Source: an uncultured Bacteroidaceae bacterium (lineage in GTDB: Bacteria; Bacteroidota; Bacteroidia; Bacteroidales; Bacteroidaceae). From it: DNA of 50,943 nucleotides. Below the pieces are notes generated by a model. That model searched no databases. It was not told the origin of the DNA and saw nothing but the letters and a program-made list of their open reading frames with translations. Shown here piece after piece: positions 7,718 to 16,095 of the stretch (its first letter is position 1; every line of letters starts with the position of its first letter). The stretch is from assembly GCA_934271655.1 (NCBI GenBank), contig CAKQRW010000022.1, positions 1 to 50,943 on the forward strand, given 5' to 3'. Made by a program: the position numbers and the translations under genes.

Positions 7718-9427
7718 ATGGAATGGCTATATCAACTGTTCATGACTGGCGGTGGAGTGGCTCACACTGTCATCCTCTACGCCATGGTCATATCTCTTGG
7801 AGTGTTCTTGGGCAACAAGATTAAGATTGCCGGAGTGACACTGGGCGTTACTTGGATTCTGTTTGTGGGCATATTGGCGGGAGACCTGCTGATGCGAGGC
7901 CACATCACAGAAAACACGGATGTCATCAACTTCATACAGGATTTCGGACTCATACTCTTTGTCTTCAGTATCGGACTGCAGGTGGGACCGTCATTCTTCA
8001 CATCTCTGAAGCAGGGAGGTCTGAAGGCTAACGGCGTGGCGGCAGGCATCGTGCTGCTGAACATCACCGTGATGCTTGTGCTATACTACAGCCTGCGCAA
8101 TTTCATACCAGCGGTGAACGACCTGCCGATGATGGTGGGCACACTGTGCGGCGCCATCACCAACACTCCTGGCCTTGGTGCAGCCAACGCCGCTCTGGAG
8201 CAGATCAACCAGGTGCATCCGTTCGAGGGAGGCATTCCTGTCATCGCTAACGGATATGCATGCGCCTACCCTCTTGCTGTGGTGGGCATCATAGGCAGCA
8301 TCATAGCCCTCCGCTACATCTTCAAGATAAACTTCGAGAAGGAGGTGGAGCATTTCAACAAGAAGAACAACAAAGAGGCTGTGAAGCCGCACCTCATGAC
8401 CGTCAAGGTTTTCAACCCCGCCATCTCTGGCAAGTCTATCTTGCAAGTAAGAGGCTTCATAGGAAGAGACTTCGTGTGCTCGCGAATGCTGCATGAGGGA
8501 CATGTGGTGGTGCCAAACAAAGAGACGCTGCTCAACGTGGACGACAAGCTCTATGTAGTGTGCGCCGAGGAGGATGCGGCTGCTATTATAGCCTTCATAG
8601 GCCCTGAGGTCACCGTAGAATGGGACGAGCAGGACGTGCCGATGGCGTCTAAGAAAATGACTGTGACAAAAGAGGAGGTGAACGGAAAGACTCTGGGACA
8701 TCTGCACCCAAGCTCAATGTATGGAGTGAATGTCACACGACTGTACCGTTCAGGCATCGAGCTGTTCGCCAACCCGAGCGTCATCCTTCAAGTAGGCGAC
8801 ATACTGACAGTGGTGGGCCCTGAGGATGCAGTAGACCGCTTCGCCAACAAAATCGGCGACAAGAAACAGCAACTGGACAAGCCAAACTTGCTCACGCTCT
8901 TTGTGGGCATCTTTGTGGGCATTCTCTTCGGCATGCTCCCTATCAGCATACCAGGCATGTCGATGCCTGTGAAACTGGGTCTCGCTGGCGGTCCGCTGGT
9001 CATAGCCATACTGCTCGGCCGATTCGGCTATAAGTTCAAGCTTGTGGCATACACCACCAACTCAGCCTCGCTGATGATTAGAGACATCGGTCTCGTGCTC
9101 TTCCTCGCAAGTGTTGGCATCAAGGCAGGAGGCAACTTCGTCGACACGGTGCTCAACGGCGGCATACACTACGTCTGGATAGGATTCCTCATAACCGTGA
9201 TTCCGCTCATCGTCATGGGCGTGTTTGCCCGCATCAAGTGGAAGATGAACTACTTCCTCCTGATGGGTATCATAAGCGGCGCCACAACCGACCCGCCAGC
9301 CCTGGCTTTCAGCACCACAAACGCTAACAACGGCATCCCTTCCGTGGGCTACTCCACAGTATATCCGCTGTCTATGTTCCTGCGCATCATCACGGCACAG
9401 GTAATCATACTGCTCTTGTGCAGTTAA
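7718..9427 (+). CDS. Putative transporter of the YidE/YbjL (AspT-like) family
   Basis: This 569-residue membrane protein has two homologous halves of about five to six helices each, separated by two RCK_C/TrkA-C regulatory domains. The half-site signatures are GAITNTPGLGAANAALE near residue 145 and GATTDPPALAFSTT near 525, the duplicated re-entrant motifs of the AspT aspartate:alanine exchanger superfamily. TrkA-C domains occupy roughly 225-300 (LQVRGFIGRDFVCSR) and 305-385. The substrate cannot be read from the sequence. TAACTTTG at 7639-7646 looks like a -7 element, partly overlapping the end of the GH28 gene. The 3' end is duplicated downstream (see the repeat at 9403). Confidence 0.88.
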   Translation: MEWLYQLFMTGGGVAHTVILYAMVISLGVFLGNKIKIAGVTLGVTWILFVGILAGDLLMRGHITENTDVINFIQDFGLILFVFSIGLQVGPSFFTSLKQGGLKANGVAAGIVLLNITVMLVLYYSLRNFIPAVNDLPMMVGTLCGAITNTPGLGAANAALEQINQVHPFEGGIPVIANGYACAYPLAVVGIIGSIIALRYIFKINFEKEVEHFNKKNNKEAVKPHLMTVKVFNPAISGKSILQVRGFIGRDFVCSRMLHEGHVVVPNKETLLNVDDKLYVVCAEEDAAAIIAFIGPEVTVEWDEQDVPMASKKMTVTKEEVNGKTLGHLHPSSMYGVNVTRLYRSGIELFANPSVILQVGDILTVVGPEDAVDRFANKIGDKKQQLDKPNLLTLFVGIFVGILFGMLPISIPGMSMPVKLGLAGGPLVIAILLGRFGYKFKLVAYTTNSASLMIRDIGLVLFLASVGIKAGGNFVDTVLNGGIHYVWIGFLITVIPLIVMGVFARIKWKMNYFLLMGIISGATTDPPALAFSTTNANNGIPSVGYSTVYPLSMFLRIITAQVIILLLCS

Positions 9428-9495
9428 GGAAAAGATAGTGAAGGCGTTGTTTGTGCATGAGGCTATACACAAGCAATCATACAGCTCTTGTGCAG
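9403..9495 (+). repeat. Stop-codon echo repeat behind the transporter gene
   Basis: AATCATACTGCTCTTGTGCA and one more base (9403-9423), the last codons of the transporter just before its TAA, recur at 9475-9495 with a single mismatch, 72 bp downstream. The second copy is in non-coding sequence before the next gene. Confidence 0.65.
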
Positions 9496-9552
9496 CAAAA
9501 GAAGCGATAAGGCACATAAGCAACTGCAAAACAAAAGGACGACACATAAATA

Positions 9553-10260
9553 ATGATAACAGACATATCAAACACACTAAACAACATCATGCAGTCAGCA
9601 GACCTACCTCTGCTGGCTGCATTTGTACTTGGACTGCTGGTAGCCCTCAATCCCTGCCAGCTGGCCATCAGCACATCAGCGTTAGCATATGAGTACAGAA
9701 GCGGCAAAGGACTCAGCGAAGGCATCGTCTACGCATTGGGCCGCACCGTGACCTACACAATACTCGGATGGGTGACCATGTGCCTGATAGGCGGAGGAAA
9801 GAATGTGGAAGGACTGCAAAGCATACTGTCGAAGGCTGAGGAGGCGGTGCCCTACGTGCTCATCGCCATCGGAGCGTTCCTTCTCTACAGAGGCATCCAT
9901 CATCATGTCCACAAACACGACGACTGTCACAACAGCAGGCGCATCATAAAGAGAAACGGCCCGCTCGGGTCTTTGATATTAGGCATGTCTTTGGCATTGG
10001 CTTTCTGCCCGGAAAGCGCCATCTTCTACTTCGGCATGATGATACCACTAAGCGTATCGAGCCAGATGGGAGCACTTGTGCCGCTGGTGTTCGGACTCTC
10101 CGCAAGCATACCAGTGATAGCAATAGCATGGATCATGAAAAAAGCCGTGAACAAAGCTGAAAAGTTCAGCAGCAGTTTCGAGCGTTTCCAACAGTGGCTC
10201 AACGCTTGCGCAGGCATCCTGTTCATCACAATAGCAGTGCTGCTGATGATGCATGAATGA
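9553..10260 (+). CDS. CcdA/DsbD-like membrane protein (ArsG-type annotation)
   Basis: This 235-residue integral membrane protein has about six helices. Two conserved cysteines lie in transmembrane positions, NPCQ (C35) and AFCPESA (C152), the pattern of the CcdA/DsbD superfamily that passes reducing power across the membrane, and of the related aromatic-arsenical permease ArsG. Between helices three and four is a His/Cys-rich loop, HHHVHKHDDCHN, which could bind a metal. No arsenic or cytochrome c genes are adjacent, so transport of a metal or arsenical and thiol relay are both open. The gene starts 125 bp after the YidE-like transporter and may share its transcript. Confidence 0.75.
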   Translation: MITDISNTLNNIMQSADLPLLAAFVLGLLVALNPCQLAISTSALAYEYRSGKGLSEGIVYALGRTVTYTILGWVTMCLIGGGKNVEGLQSILSKAEEAVPYVLIAIGAFLLYRGIHHHVHKHDDCHNSRRIIKRNGPLGSLILGMSLALAFCPESAIFYFGMMIPLSVSSQMGALVPLVFGLSASIPVIAIAWIMKKAVNKAEKFSSSFERFQQWLNACAGILFITIAVLLMMHE

Positions 10261-10344
10261 GGCGGCCTGCCAGACAGAATGTGACAAACACGCAGATAAG
10301 CACTCAAGCATATTAGTTTTCACTTTTTTTTCACGAAAAAAACA

Positions 10345-10374
10345 TTGGGATATAATATTTTTGTGCTATCTTCG
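10345..10374 (+). promoter_or_regulatory. Bacteroidota-type promoter of the basic membrane-protein gene
   Basis: TTG at 10345-10347 and TATCTTCG at 10367-10374 are spaced by 19 nt. The -7 box departs from the consensus at one base (TTCG for TTTG). It is followed by AAGGAGG at 10400-10406, an unusually strong ribosome site for this group. Confidence 0.55.
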
Positions 10375-10415
10375 CACACAAAAAAGAACATATCGAGTTA
10401 AGGAGGATTCAACAC

Positions 10416-11192
10416 ATGACTGAGGAGGACAGACATAACGCATCGCATGAGTACAACGGCAGGAGCGCGTCGCAGCTGGCGCACGAGCTTTGCCGCCTTA
10501 TGCTTGTACTTGTGTGGAGATTTATCATCTGGCTCATCAGGAGATTGGTGAAAGGCATACTCTGGTGCATCCGCACAACAGAAAAAGGACTGGCCAGGCT
10601 CAACGCCTGGTGGAACGACAACGACACGCAAGAGAAGAAAGCCAAGGTAATAGCATGGGTGAAGATGGCCATGCGCAAGACTGGAGCACTATGCGTGCTG
10701 GCTGGAAAGAAGGCAGCAAGATGCGCTCTGACAGGACTGGTGTATGCTGGCAAGGGACTGAAGATAGCCCTCAAGGCCACAGCCATCGGCATAGTGATCG
10801 GCACAAAGGCGACAATACAGGGCATCATGCACATGCGCACCACTCTGAAAAGGCTCCGCAGGCTTTCTGCCGTGGCATACAGGTCGATCAAGCGATGGAA
10901 CGCAAGAAGAAAGAGAGGAGACAGGCTGCGCCAAATCAAAAGGCAGAGAGCCCTTGACGAGTTTCGCCGAAACGGCGGCATGAAAGGAGTCATCGTCAAA
11001 TACTCAAACAACATACGCAAAAACATCACCATGTTCATGGAAGAAGACCAGGACGAGAGCGACCCCGACGCGCTGACCAACGAGGAACTGATGGAAAAGA
11101 CTCTGGAGAACGGGGCCAGCAAAGGGAACAAGGGAATGAAAATCGGACAAAGCATTCTGACACACACAAAGGATTTGCTCGACTCAAAATAA
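10416..11192 (+). CDS. Highly basic membrane-associated protein of unknown function
   Basis: I do not recognise this 258-residue protein. Residues 21-52 are a hydrophobic, Trp-rich helix region flanked by arginines (LCRLMLVLVWRFIIWLIRR). A long Lys/Arg-rich middle follows, with a second weakly hydrophobic stretch at about 84-135 (Ala/Gly-rich, with GKGLKIALKATAIGIVIG). An Arg-rich segment at 145-180 (RSIKRWNARRKRGDRLRQ) leads to an acidic tail beginning EEDQDESDPD near 210. The basic middle and acidic end suggest self-association or binding to nucleic acid or membrane phospholipid. It has its own promoter and a strong AAGGAGG site, and lies 206 bp before tonB. Confidence 0.7.
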   Translation: MTEEDRHNASHEYNGRSASQLAHELCRLMLVLVWRFIIWLIRRLVKGILWCIRTTEKGLARLNAWWNDNDTQEKKAKVIAWVKMAMRKTGALCVLAGKKAARCALTGLVYAGKGLKIALKATAIGIVIGTKATIQGIMHMRTTLKRLRRLSAVAYRSIKRWNARRKRGDRLRQIKRQRALDEFRRNGGMKGVIVKYSNNIRKNITMFMEEDQDESDPDALTNEELMEKTLENGASKGNKGMKIGQSILTHTKDLLDSK

Positions 11193-11398
11193 CACACTTG
11201 TTGCAAAAGGCCATATATCGGACAAGAAAAGCATAAAAATTCATTGCCAAATGAAAAAAAACGCTGACAATAACATCTGATTTAAAAAAAAAGTATTACT
11301 TTTGCCACAAACTACGGACACTGTCGGCGTGTCGCCGTCAAACAATGTCACGCAGGAGGCTATCTAAGACGATAATAACTAAAAAATAAATATAATCT

Positions 11399-12115
11399 AT
11401 GGAAGTAAAAAAATCGAAGAAAGCGGATCTCGAAGGCGAGAAAGGCACGGGTTTGCTCATCGGATACATCGTGGCACTGTCTGTCATGTTTGCATGCTTT
11501 GAGTTCACCACTCGAACCTACGAGGAGACAGATGTAGTGTACGCCACCACATCATTCGTTTCAGAGGAGGAGGTCATCCCAATTACGCAGCCAATCTTTA
11601 CAGCGGCTCCGCCTCCACCAGCTGATGCTCCTCAGGTCGCTGAGATTCTCGACATCGTAGACAACGAGACTGAAATCGTTGAGGAGAAGATTGAGACTTC
11701 AGAGTCTACAGACCAGGCCATAAGCGGCCCAACAGCACCTGTCTCAGGTCCTGTCATGGCAGGCCCTCCAGCTCCAGTGCAGGAAGGCAGCGACGAAGGC
11801 CAGATCTTTGAGGTGGTAGAGCAGAACCCTTCATTCCCTGGAGGCGAGAAAGCCCTGATGGACTACCTCTACAAGAACCTGAAATATCCTGCTGTGGCTC
11901 AGGACAACGGCATTCAGGGCCGTGTGCTGGTGCAGTTTGTGGTAAACAAGGATGGTTCTATCGTAGACCCGAAGGTGTTGCGTTCTGTCGACCCTTCTCT
12001 TGACAAGGAAGCCATGCGCGTGGTGACATCCATGCCTAAATGGACTCCAGGCAAGCAACGTGGCAAACCTGTACGTGTACGCTTCACACTGCCTGTAACA
12101 TTCCGTCTCGGATAA
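11399..12115 (+). CDS. tonB: TonB energy transducer
   Basis: TonB spans the periplasm and passes energy from the ExbB/ExbD motor to outer-membrane receptors. The 238-residue protein has a cytoplasmic basic start (EVKKSKKADLEGEKG), one membrane helix at about 20-37, a Pro/Ala and acidic linker (TAAPPPPADAP, EEKIETSE) and a C-terminal TonB domain at 140-238 (NPSFPGGEKALMDYL, GRVLVQFVVNKDGSI, PKWTPGKQRGKPVRVRFTLP). FPGG and KWxPG are typical of Bacteroidota TonB. TACTTTTG at 11297-11304 may be its -7 box. A terminator follows directly. The exb genes it needs lie 2.5 kb downstream. Confidence 0.95.
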   Translation: MEVKKSKKADLEGEKGTGLLIGYIVALSVMFACFEFTTRTYEETDVVYATTSFVSEEEVIPITQPIFTAAPPPPADAPQVAEILDIVDNETEIVEEKIETSESTDQAISGPTAPVSGPVMAGPPAPVQEGSDEGQIFEVVEQNPSFPGGEKALMDYLYKNLKYPAVAQDNGIQGRVLVQFVVNKDGSIVDPKVLRSVDPSLDKEAMRVVTSMPKWTPGKQRGKPVRVRFTLPVTFRLG

Positions 12116-12126
12116 ATAAACAAGAT

Positions 12127-12169
12127 ATTAAAATTGCCGCACAAAGAATTTTTGTGCGGCAATTTTAAT
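12127..12169. terminator. Intrinsic terminator after tonB
   Basis: A 19-bp perfect stem (12127-12145 with 12151-12169) closes the loop GAATT. The core is TTGCCGCACAAA with TTTGTGCGGCAA. The A-rich left and T-rich right flanks allow function in both directions. Confidence 0.88.
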
Positions 12170-12305
12170 AAAGCGCCATTCAACAAGTAGGCTTTCATTG
12201 ACAAGCAGACCAACCAATTCCACTTTCTACATCAAATAATCTTGGACACATGCCCAGAAATACACCAGACAAAAGCACGCGTTCCACAAAACACACAGAA
12301 GCACC

Positions 12306-13274
12306 ATGCACACAATAGAACAAATCATCGAGATGGTAAACAAGGCTGTCTGCGAAATACAATACAACAGCGAGCCACAAAACCTCTACGATCCCATACG
12401 CTACATACTCTCGATAGGCGGCAAGCGCGTGAGACCAACACTCATGCTCATGGCATACAACCTCTACAAGGAGAATGTGGAATCCATCATGAACAACGCC
12501 ATAGGCCTAGAGGTTTACCACAATTTCACATTGCTGCATGATGATCTCATGGACAAAAGCGACATGAGGCGCGGCAACCCTACCGTACACAAGAAATGGG
12601 ATGAGAACACAGCCATCCTTTCTGGAGACACCATGCTGGTCATGGCTTACAAGCTCTTCAATCAGGGTCTTGCCAGCAACGCCGCCATGAAAGCATTCAT
12701 TGACGCTACTGAAGGTGTGTGCGAGGGTCAGCAGTACGACATGGACTTCGAGAAGCGGGACGACGTGACAGAAGAGGAATACATGGAAATGATACGTCTG
12801 AAGACATCGCTCCTGCTCGGATATGCCGTGAAGATTGGAGCCATGCTGGCAGGCGCTGACCAAGAAGACGCTGACAGACTCTACGACTTCGGAGAGAAGA
12901 TGGGACTGGCCTTCCAGTTGCAAGACGACATGCTCGATGTATACGGCGACACAAGGCAGTTCAAAAAGAAACTGGGAGCGGACATCGTAGACAACAAGAA
13001 GACAATGCTTCTCATCTCGGCATACAAACTTGCTGACAATGCCAAGAAGAAGGAACTGGACAGGTGGATAAAGGCCGAGGCATGCGATGCCGCCGACAAG
13101 ATAGCTGCCGTGACTACTATATATAATGAGCTTGACATACCATCGCTTGTCAACCAAAAGATAGAGAGCCTTTTTGCCGCTGCACTTGAGAGCCTCAAGA
13201 AGGTGAAGGTGGATGACAGGAAAAAGGCTGAACTCAAAAGGTTTGCCGACATGATGATGGGCAGAAAATACTGA
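12306..13274 (+). CDS. Polyprenyl diphosphate synthase
   Basis: This all-trans prenyl synthase condenses isopentenyl diphosphate onto allylic diphosphates, giving precursors for menaquinone and other lipids. The 322-residue protein shows GGKRVRP near residue 38, the first aspartate motif HDDLMD (D79, D80, D83) and the second QDDMLD (D207, D208, D211), which bind magnesium and the diphosphates. Chain length cannot be fixed from sequence, though the length suits an octaprenyl-type or geranylgeranyl enzyme. The stop codon lies at the start of seven 21-bp repeats that remain open in the +1 frame (see the repeat at 13270). The stop probably ends the protein normally at GRKY. tatD follows after 180 bp. 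Confidence 0.92.
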   Translation: MHTIEQIIEMVNKAVCEIQYNSEPQNLYDPIRYILSIGGKRVRPTLMLMAYNLYKENVESIMNNAIGLEVYHNFTLLHDDLMDKSDMRRGNPTVHKKWDENTAILSGDTMLVMAYKLFNQGLASNAAMKAFIDATEGVCEGQQYDMDFEKRDDVTEEEYMEMIRLKTSLLLGYAVKIGAMLAGADQEDADRLYDFGEKMGLAFQLQDDMLDVYGDTRQFKKKLGADIVDNKKTMLLISAYKLADNAKKKELDRWIKAEACDAADKIAAVTTIYNELDIPSLVNQKIESLFAAALESLKKVKVDDRKKAELKRFADMMMGRKY

Positions 13275-13416
13275 AGAGGCCACAGAAAAGACTGAAGAGA
13301 CCGCAACAAATACTGAAGAGACCACAGAAAAGACTGAAGAGACCACAGAAAAGACTGAAGAGACCGCAACAAATACTGACGAACCCACAGAAAATTCTGA
13401 CAAGACCGCAACAGAC
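13270..13416 (+). repeat. Seven 21-bp tandem repeats overlapping the prenyl synthase stop
   Basis: Units start at 13270, 13291, 13312, 13333, 13354, 13375 and 13396. Two unit types alternate: ACTGAAGAGACCACAGAAAA(G) and ACTGAAGAGACCGCAACAAA(T), in the order A B A A B A B, the last two diverged. The stop codon TGA (13272-13274) is inside the first unit. Because 21 is a multiple of three, the frame one base on is open to a TAA near 13433 and would read heptads such as TEETTEK and TEETATN. That frame has a TGA immediately upstream and no start codon, so it could be translated only through a +1 shift. Confidence 0.85.
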
Positions 13417-13454
13417 ACGACGGTGAATACATAACGCCGCAACAAATTTCTTCA

Positions 13455-14291
13455 ATGATGATTGACACACATTCACATATAGACGGAGCTGAGTTTTCCG
13501 AAGACTTGGAGGAAACCATCATCCGGGCCAAGGAAGCAGGAGTGAAGAAGATTTTCGTTCCTGGCATCTGCATGGCTGATACGCCCCACCTGCTCAGCGT
13601 GTGCGACAAGCACCCTGGCTTTCTCTATCCCATGATTGGGCTTCACCCAGAGAACATAATGGACGAGGACTGGCACAAAGCCATAGAGAAGATGGAACAG
13701 ACGCTGTCCGAAGCCTTGAAGATGGAACAGGAAAAAACTGAAAGTTGCGGACAGGCGCATGCACCCATCATAGCCATAGGCGAGATAGGACTGGACCTCT
13801 ATTGGGACGCCACACACAAAGCAGAGCAGATAGAGGCACTGGAAGCGCAGATAGCATTAGCAGAAAAATATGACTTGCCGCTGATGCTGCACACACGCAA
13901 CGCTCACAAGGAGACGATGGATGTGATGGAGCGCCACAGAGAAAGCGGACTCAAAGGTGTGTTCCACTGCTTCACGGGTACAGAAGATGAGGCAAGGGAA
14001 ATGCTCTCCTTCCCCGGATTCATGCTCGGCATCGGAGGCGTGCTCACCTTCAAGAAATCCACATTGCGTGAGACAGTCAAGAATGCCATCCCGCTCTCAC
14101 GGATAGTGCTCGAAACAGACTCACCATACATGGCTCCGGTGCCACACAGAGGGCAAAGGAACGAGAGTGCATTTGTGAAAAATATAGCGGAAACACTTGC
14201 TTGCGTTTTTGGCTGTAATTTTGATGACATTGTACACCAAACGACTGAAAACGCAATGAAAGTATTCCCCAAAGCATCTTTTTTCACATAA
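13455..14291 (+). CDS. TatD-family metal-dependent hydrolase
   Basis: TatD proteins are cytoplasmic TIM-barrel metal enzymes with DNase or exonuclease activity. The 278-residue protein shows the metal motif DTHSHID at the N terminus, GEIGLDLYW near 114 (Glu ligand), LMLHTRNAHKE near 147 (His), VFHCFTGT near 174 and ETDSPYMAP near 224 (catalytic Asp). All are standard for the family. Two start codons are adjacent (13455 and 13458); the first is used here. The repeat tract of the preceding gene ends 38 bp before the start. A short AT-rich gap leads to tRNA-Ser. Confidence 0.92.
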   Translation: MMIDTHSHIDGAEFSEDLEETIIRAKEAGVKKIFVPGICMADTPHLLSVCDKHPGFLYPMIGLHPENIMDEDWHKAIEKMEQTLSEALKMEQEKTESCGQAHAPIIAIGEIGLDLYWDATHKAEQIEALEAQIALAEKYDLPLMLHTRNAHKETMDVMERHRESGLKGVFHCFTGTEDEAREMLSFPGFMLGIGGVLTFKKSTLRETVKNAIPLSRIVLETDSPYMAPVPHRGQRNESAFVKNIAETLACVFGCNFDDIVHQTTENAMKVFPKASFFT

Positions 14292-14427
14292 AAATAAAAG
14301 TTTCTTTTCATTTAATTTACTTGGTAAGAAAAAAATCATTATTTTTGTCACGAATTATGGGATAAGTGCCACCGCTTATCACATTTTTCGTACATTAAGA
14401 GTGGCAGCTGCAAAGATGAGCCACAAA

Positions 14428-14515
14428 GGAGAGATGCTCGAGTGGCTGAAGAGGCACGCCTGGAAAGCGTGTAAACGTCAAAAGCGTTTCGGGGGTTCGA
14501 ATCCCCCTCTCTCCG
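14428..14515 (+). tRNA. tRNA-Ser (anticodon GGA)
   Basis: The acceptor stem GGAGAGA (14428-14434) pairs with TCTCTCC (14508-14514), and G14515 is the discriminator. The anticodon stem CACGC/GCGTG holds the loop CTGGAAA with anticodon GGA, reading UCC and UCU. A long variable arm and the TTCGAAT loop closed by GGGGG/CCCCC follow, as expected of a class II serine tRNA of 88 nt. CCA is not encoded. TATTTTTG at 14340-14347 may be the -7 box. Confidence 0.96.
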
Positions 14516-14645
14516 CTTTCAACCAAACGCCACAAGCCCGAACGGCAGCGGCTGAAGGAAGTTTTTACACACAACATGTATAACTTATAAACATCAGATA
14601 AAACAAAAGAATAAATAATTTATTAATCTTAAAATTTTCAACACA

Positions 14646-15479
14646 ATGAAAAAAGTATTTGCAATCATTGCATTGATGGGTGTGTTTACATTTGGTATGA
14701 CACAGTCAATTTCAGCCCAGGATGAGGCAGCCGACTCTGCAGCAACTGAACAGGTGGATTCAGCAGCCGTTGACTCAGCAGCAGCCCCTGCAGCAGACTC
14801 AACAGACGAGGCAGCAGAAGCTCCAGCTGACAGCGAGCCCGTGGAGACAGGCATGTACAAGACTCTGAAGACTAAGTTTATCGAGGGTGACGCAGGCTTC
14901 ATGGCCATCGTTGCTATCGCACTCGTTCTTGGTCTCGCATTCTGCATCGAGCGTATCATCTACCTCGCACTCTCTAAGATCAACACAGTCAAGTTCATCG
15001 ACGAGATTGAGGAAGCTGTGAAGAACGGCAACATCGAGGGCGCAAAGGAAATCGCACGCAACACTCGCGGTCCTATCGCTTCTATCTACTATCAGGGTCT
15101 TCTCCGTCTGAACGATGGCGCTGACGCAGTGGAGAAGTCAGTTGTGGCTTACGGTGCAGTGCAGGCTTCTAAGCTTGAGAGCGGTTGCTCATGGATCACA
15201 CTCTTCATCGGTATGGCTCCATCTCTCGGATTCCTCGGTACAGTGATTGGTATGGTACAGGCATTCGATGACATCCAGGCAGCAGGTGACATTTCTCCTA
15301 CAGTCGTTGCAGGCGGTATGAAGGTGGCCCTCTTGACAACTATCTTCGGTATCGTCGTTGCCCTTATCCTTCAGGTATTCTACAACTACATCCTCGCAGA
15401 GATCGAAGGACTCACTGCTAAGATGGAAGACTCAACAATTTCCCTCCTTGACATCGTTGCTAAGCACTGCAACAAGTAA
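14646..15479 (+). CDS. exbB: ExbB/MotA/TolQ-type proton channel subunit
   Basis: ExbB is the inner-membrane pentamer that, with ExbD, uses the proton gradient to drive TonB. This 277-residue version starts with a cleavable-type signal (MKKVFAIIALMG ... ISAQ) and a periplasmic Ala/Asp-rich stretch of about 50 residues, typical of Bacteroidota ExbB. Three helices follow: about 85-105 (FMAIVAIALVLGLAFCIERI), about 177-200 (WITLFIGMAPSLGFLGTVIGM, the conserved proton-path region) and about 222-245. It heads a four-gene unit with the 15555 gene and both exbD genes, spaced by 75, 25 and -1 bp. Confidence 0.95.
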   Translation: MKKVFAIIALMGVFTFGMTQSISAQDEAADSAATEQVDSAAVDSAAAPAADSTDEAAEAPADSEPVETGMYKTLKTKFIEGDAGFMAIVAIALVLGLAFCIERIIYLALSKINTVKFIDEIEEAVKNGNIEGAKEIARNTRGPIASIYYQGLLRLNDGADAVEKSVVAYGAVQASKLESGCSWITLFIGMAPSLGFLGTVIGMVQAFDDIQAAGDISPTVVAGGMKVALLTTIFGIVVALILQVFYNYILAEIEGLTAKMEDSTISLLDIVAKHCNK

Positions 15480-15554
15480 TTAGGTGAACTACATCTTTAT
15501 ATTAAAGAGAAAGAGTCATCAACTAATTATCAAACATTAAAAGGAGAATAAGAA

Positions 15555-16070
15555 ATGGAGAATAAAATATTAGCAAGCGCTCAGGCTGGTGTAGAGAAAA
15601 TCTCAAAGATAACTCTTTGGGCACTCATCGGCATCACCATCGTGGTGGTAGCGCTCTTCGCGCTCGTAGGATACGACACTCCTTACGAGGAGAAGCCTAC
15701 AATTGTGGACCCACAGTTGACAGACCTTCTTCTCATCTGGACTGGCATCCTCATCGTAGCAGCAGCAGTAGTAACAGTAGGCGCTGTCATCTACGGCTTC
15801 ATCAACGGCAGCAACAAGTCAAGGCATGAAGAGACTGGCCTTATCGCCAAGACTGGTCTTTTGGCATGGGGCACATTCATCGTATCGCTCGTCATTGGCA
15901 TCGGCATCGGCGCTGCCAACATGAACGAGGTCCTCATCATCAACAACAAGGACTGGAACAACCCAACAGACATCATCATGACTGATGCCTCTATTGTTTC
16001 AATAGCAGTGCTCATCATCGCCACAGTCATTGCTACTGTATTCAGCATGGCAACTGCCAACAAGAAGTAA
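15555..16070 (+). CDS. Four-helix membrane protein of the exb operon, unknown function
   Basis: This 171-residue protein sits between exbB and exbD. It has four hydrophobic helices at about 20-40 (LWALIGITIVVVALFALVG), 56-83, 98-118 and 145-167, and short polar loops. It shows no ExbB or ExbD signature. AGGAGA at 15541-15546 is a good ribosome site. Its fixed place inside the operon suggests an accessory subunit of the ExbB-ExbD motor, perhaps for assembly or gating; that is inference from position only. Confidence 0.75.
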   Translation: MENKILASAQAGVEKISKITLWALIGITIVVVALFALVGYDTPYEEKPTIVDPQLTDLLLIWTGILIVAAAVVTVGAVIYGFINGSNKSRHEETGLIAKTGLLAWGTFIVSLVIGIGIGAANMNEVLIINNKDWNNPTDIIMTDASIVSIAVLIIATVIATVFSMATANKK

Positions 16071-16095
16071 ATAATCTTTAACTCGGAGCAAAATT

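Noticed and set aside
12507..13445. 312-codon minus-strand frame opposite the prenyl synthase
   Set aside because: The repeated FSVVSSV pattern is the complement of the 21-bp repeats, and the plus strand carries both aspartate motifs.
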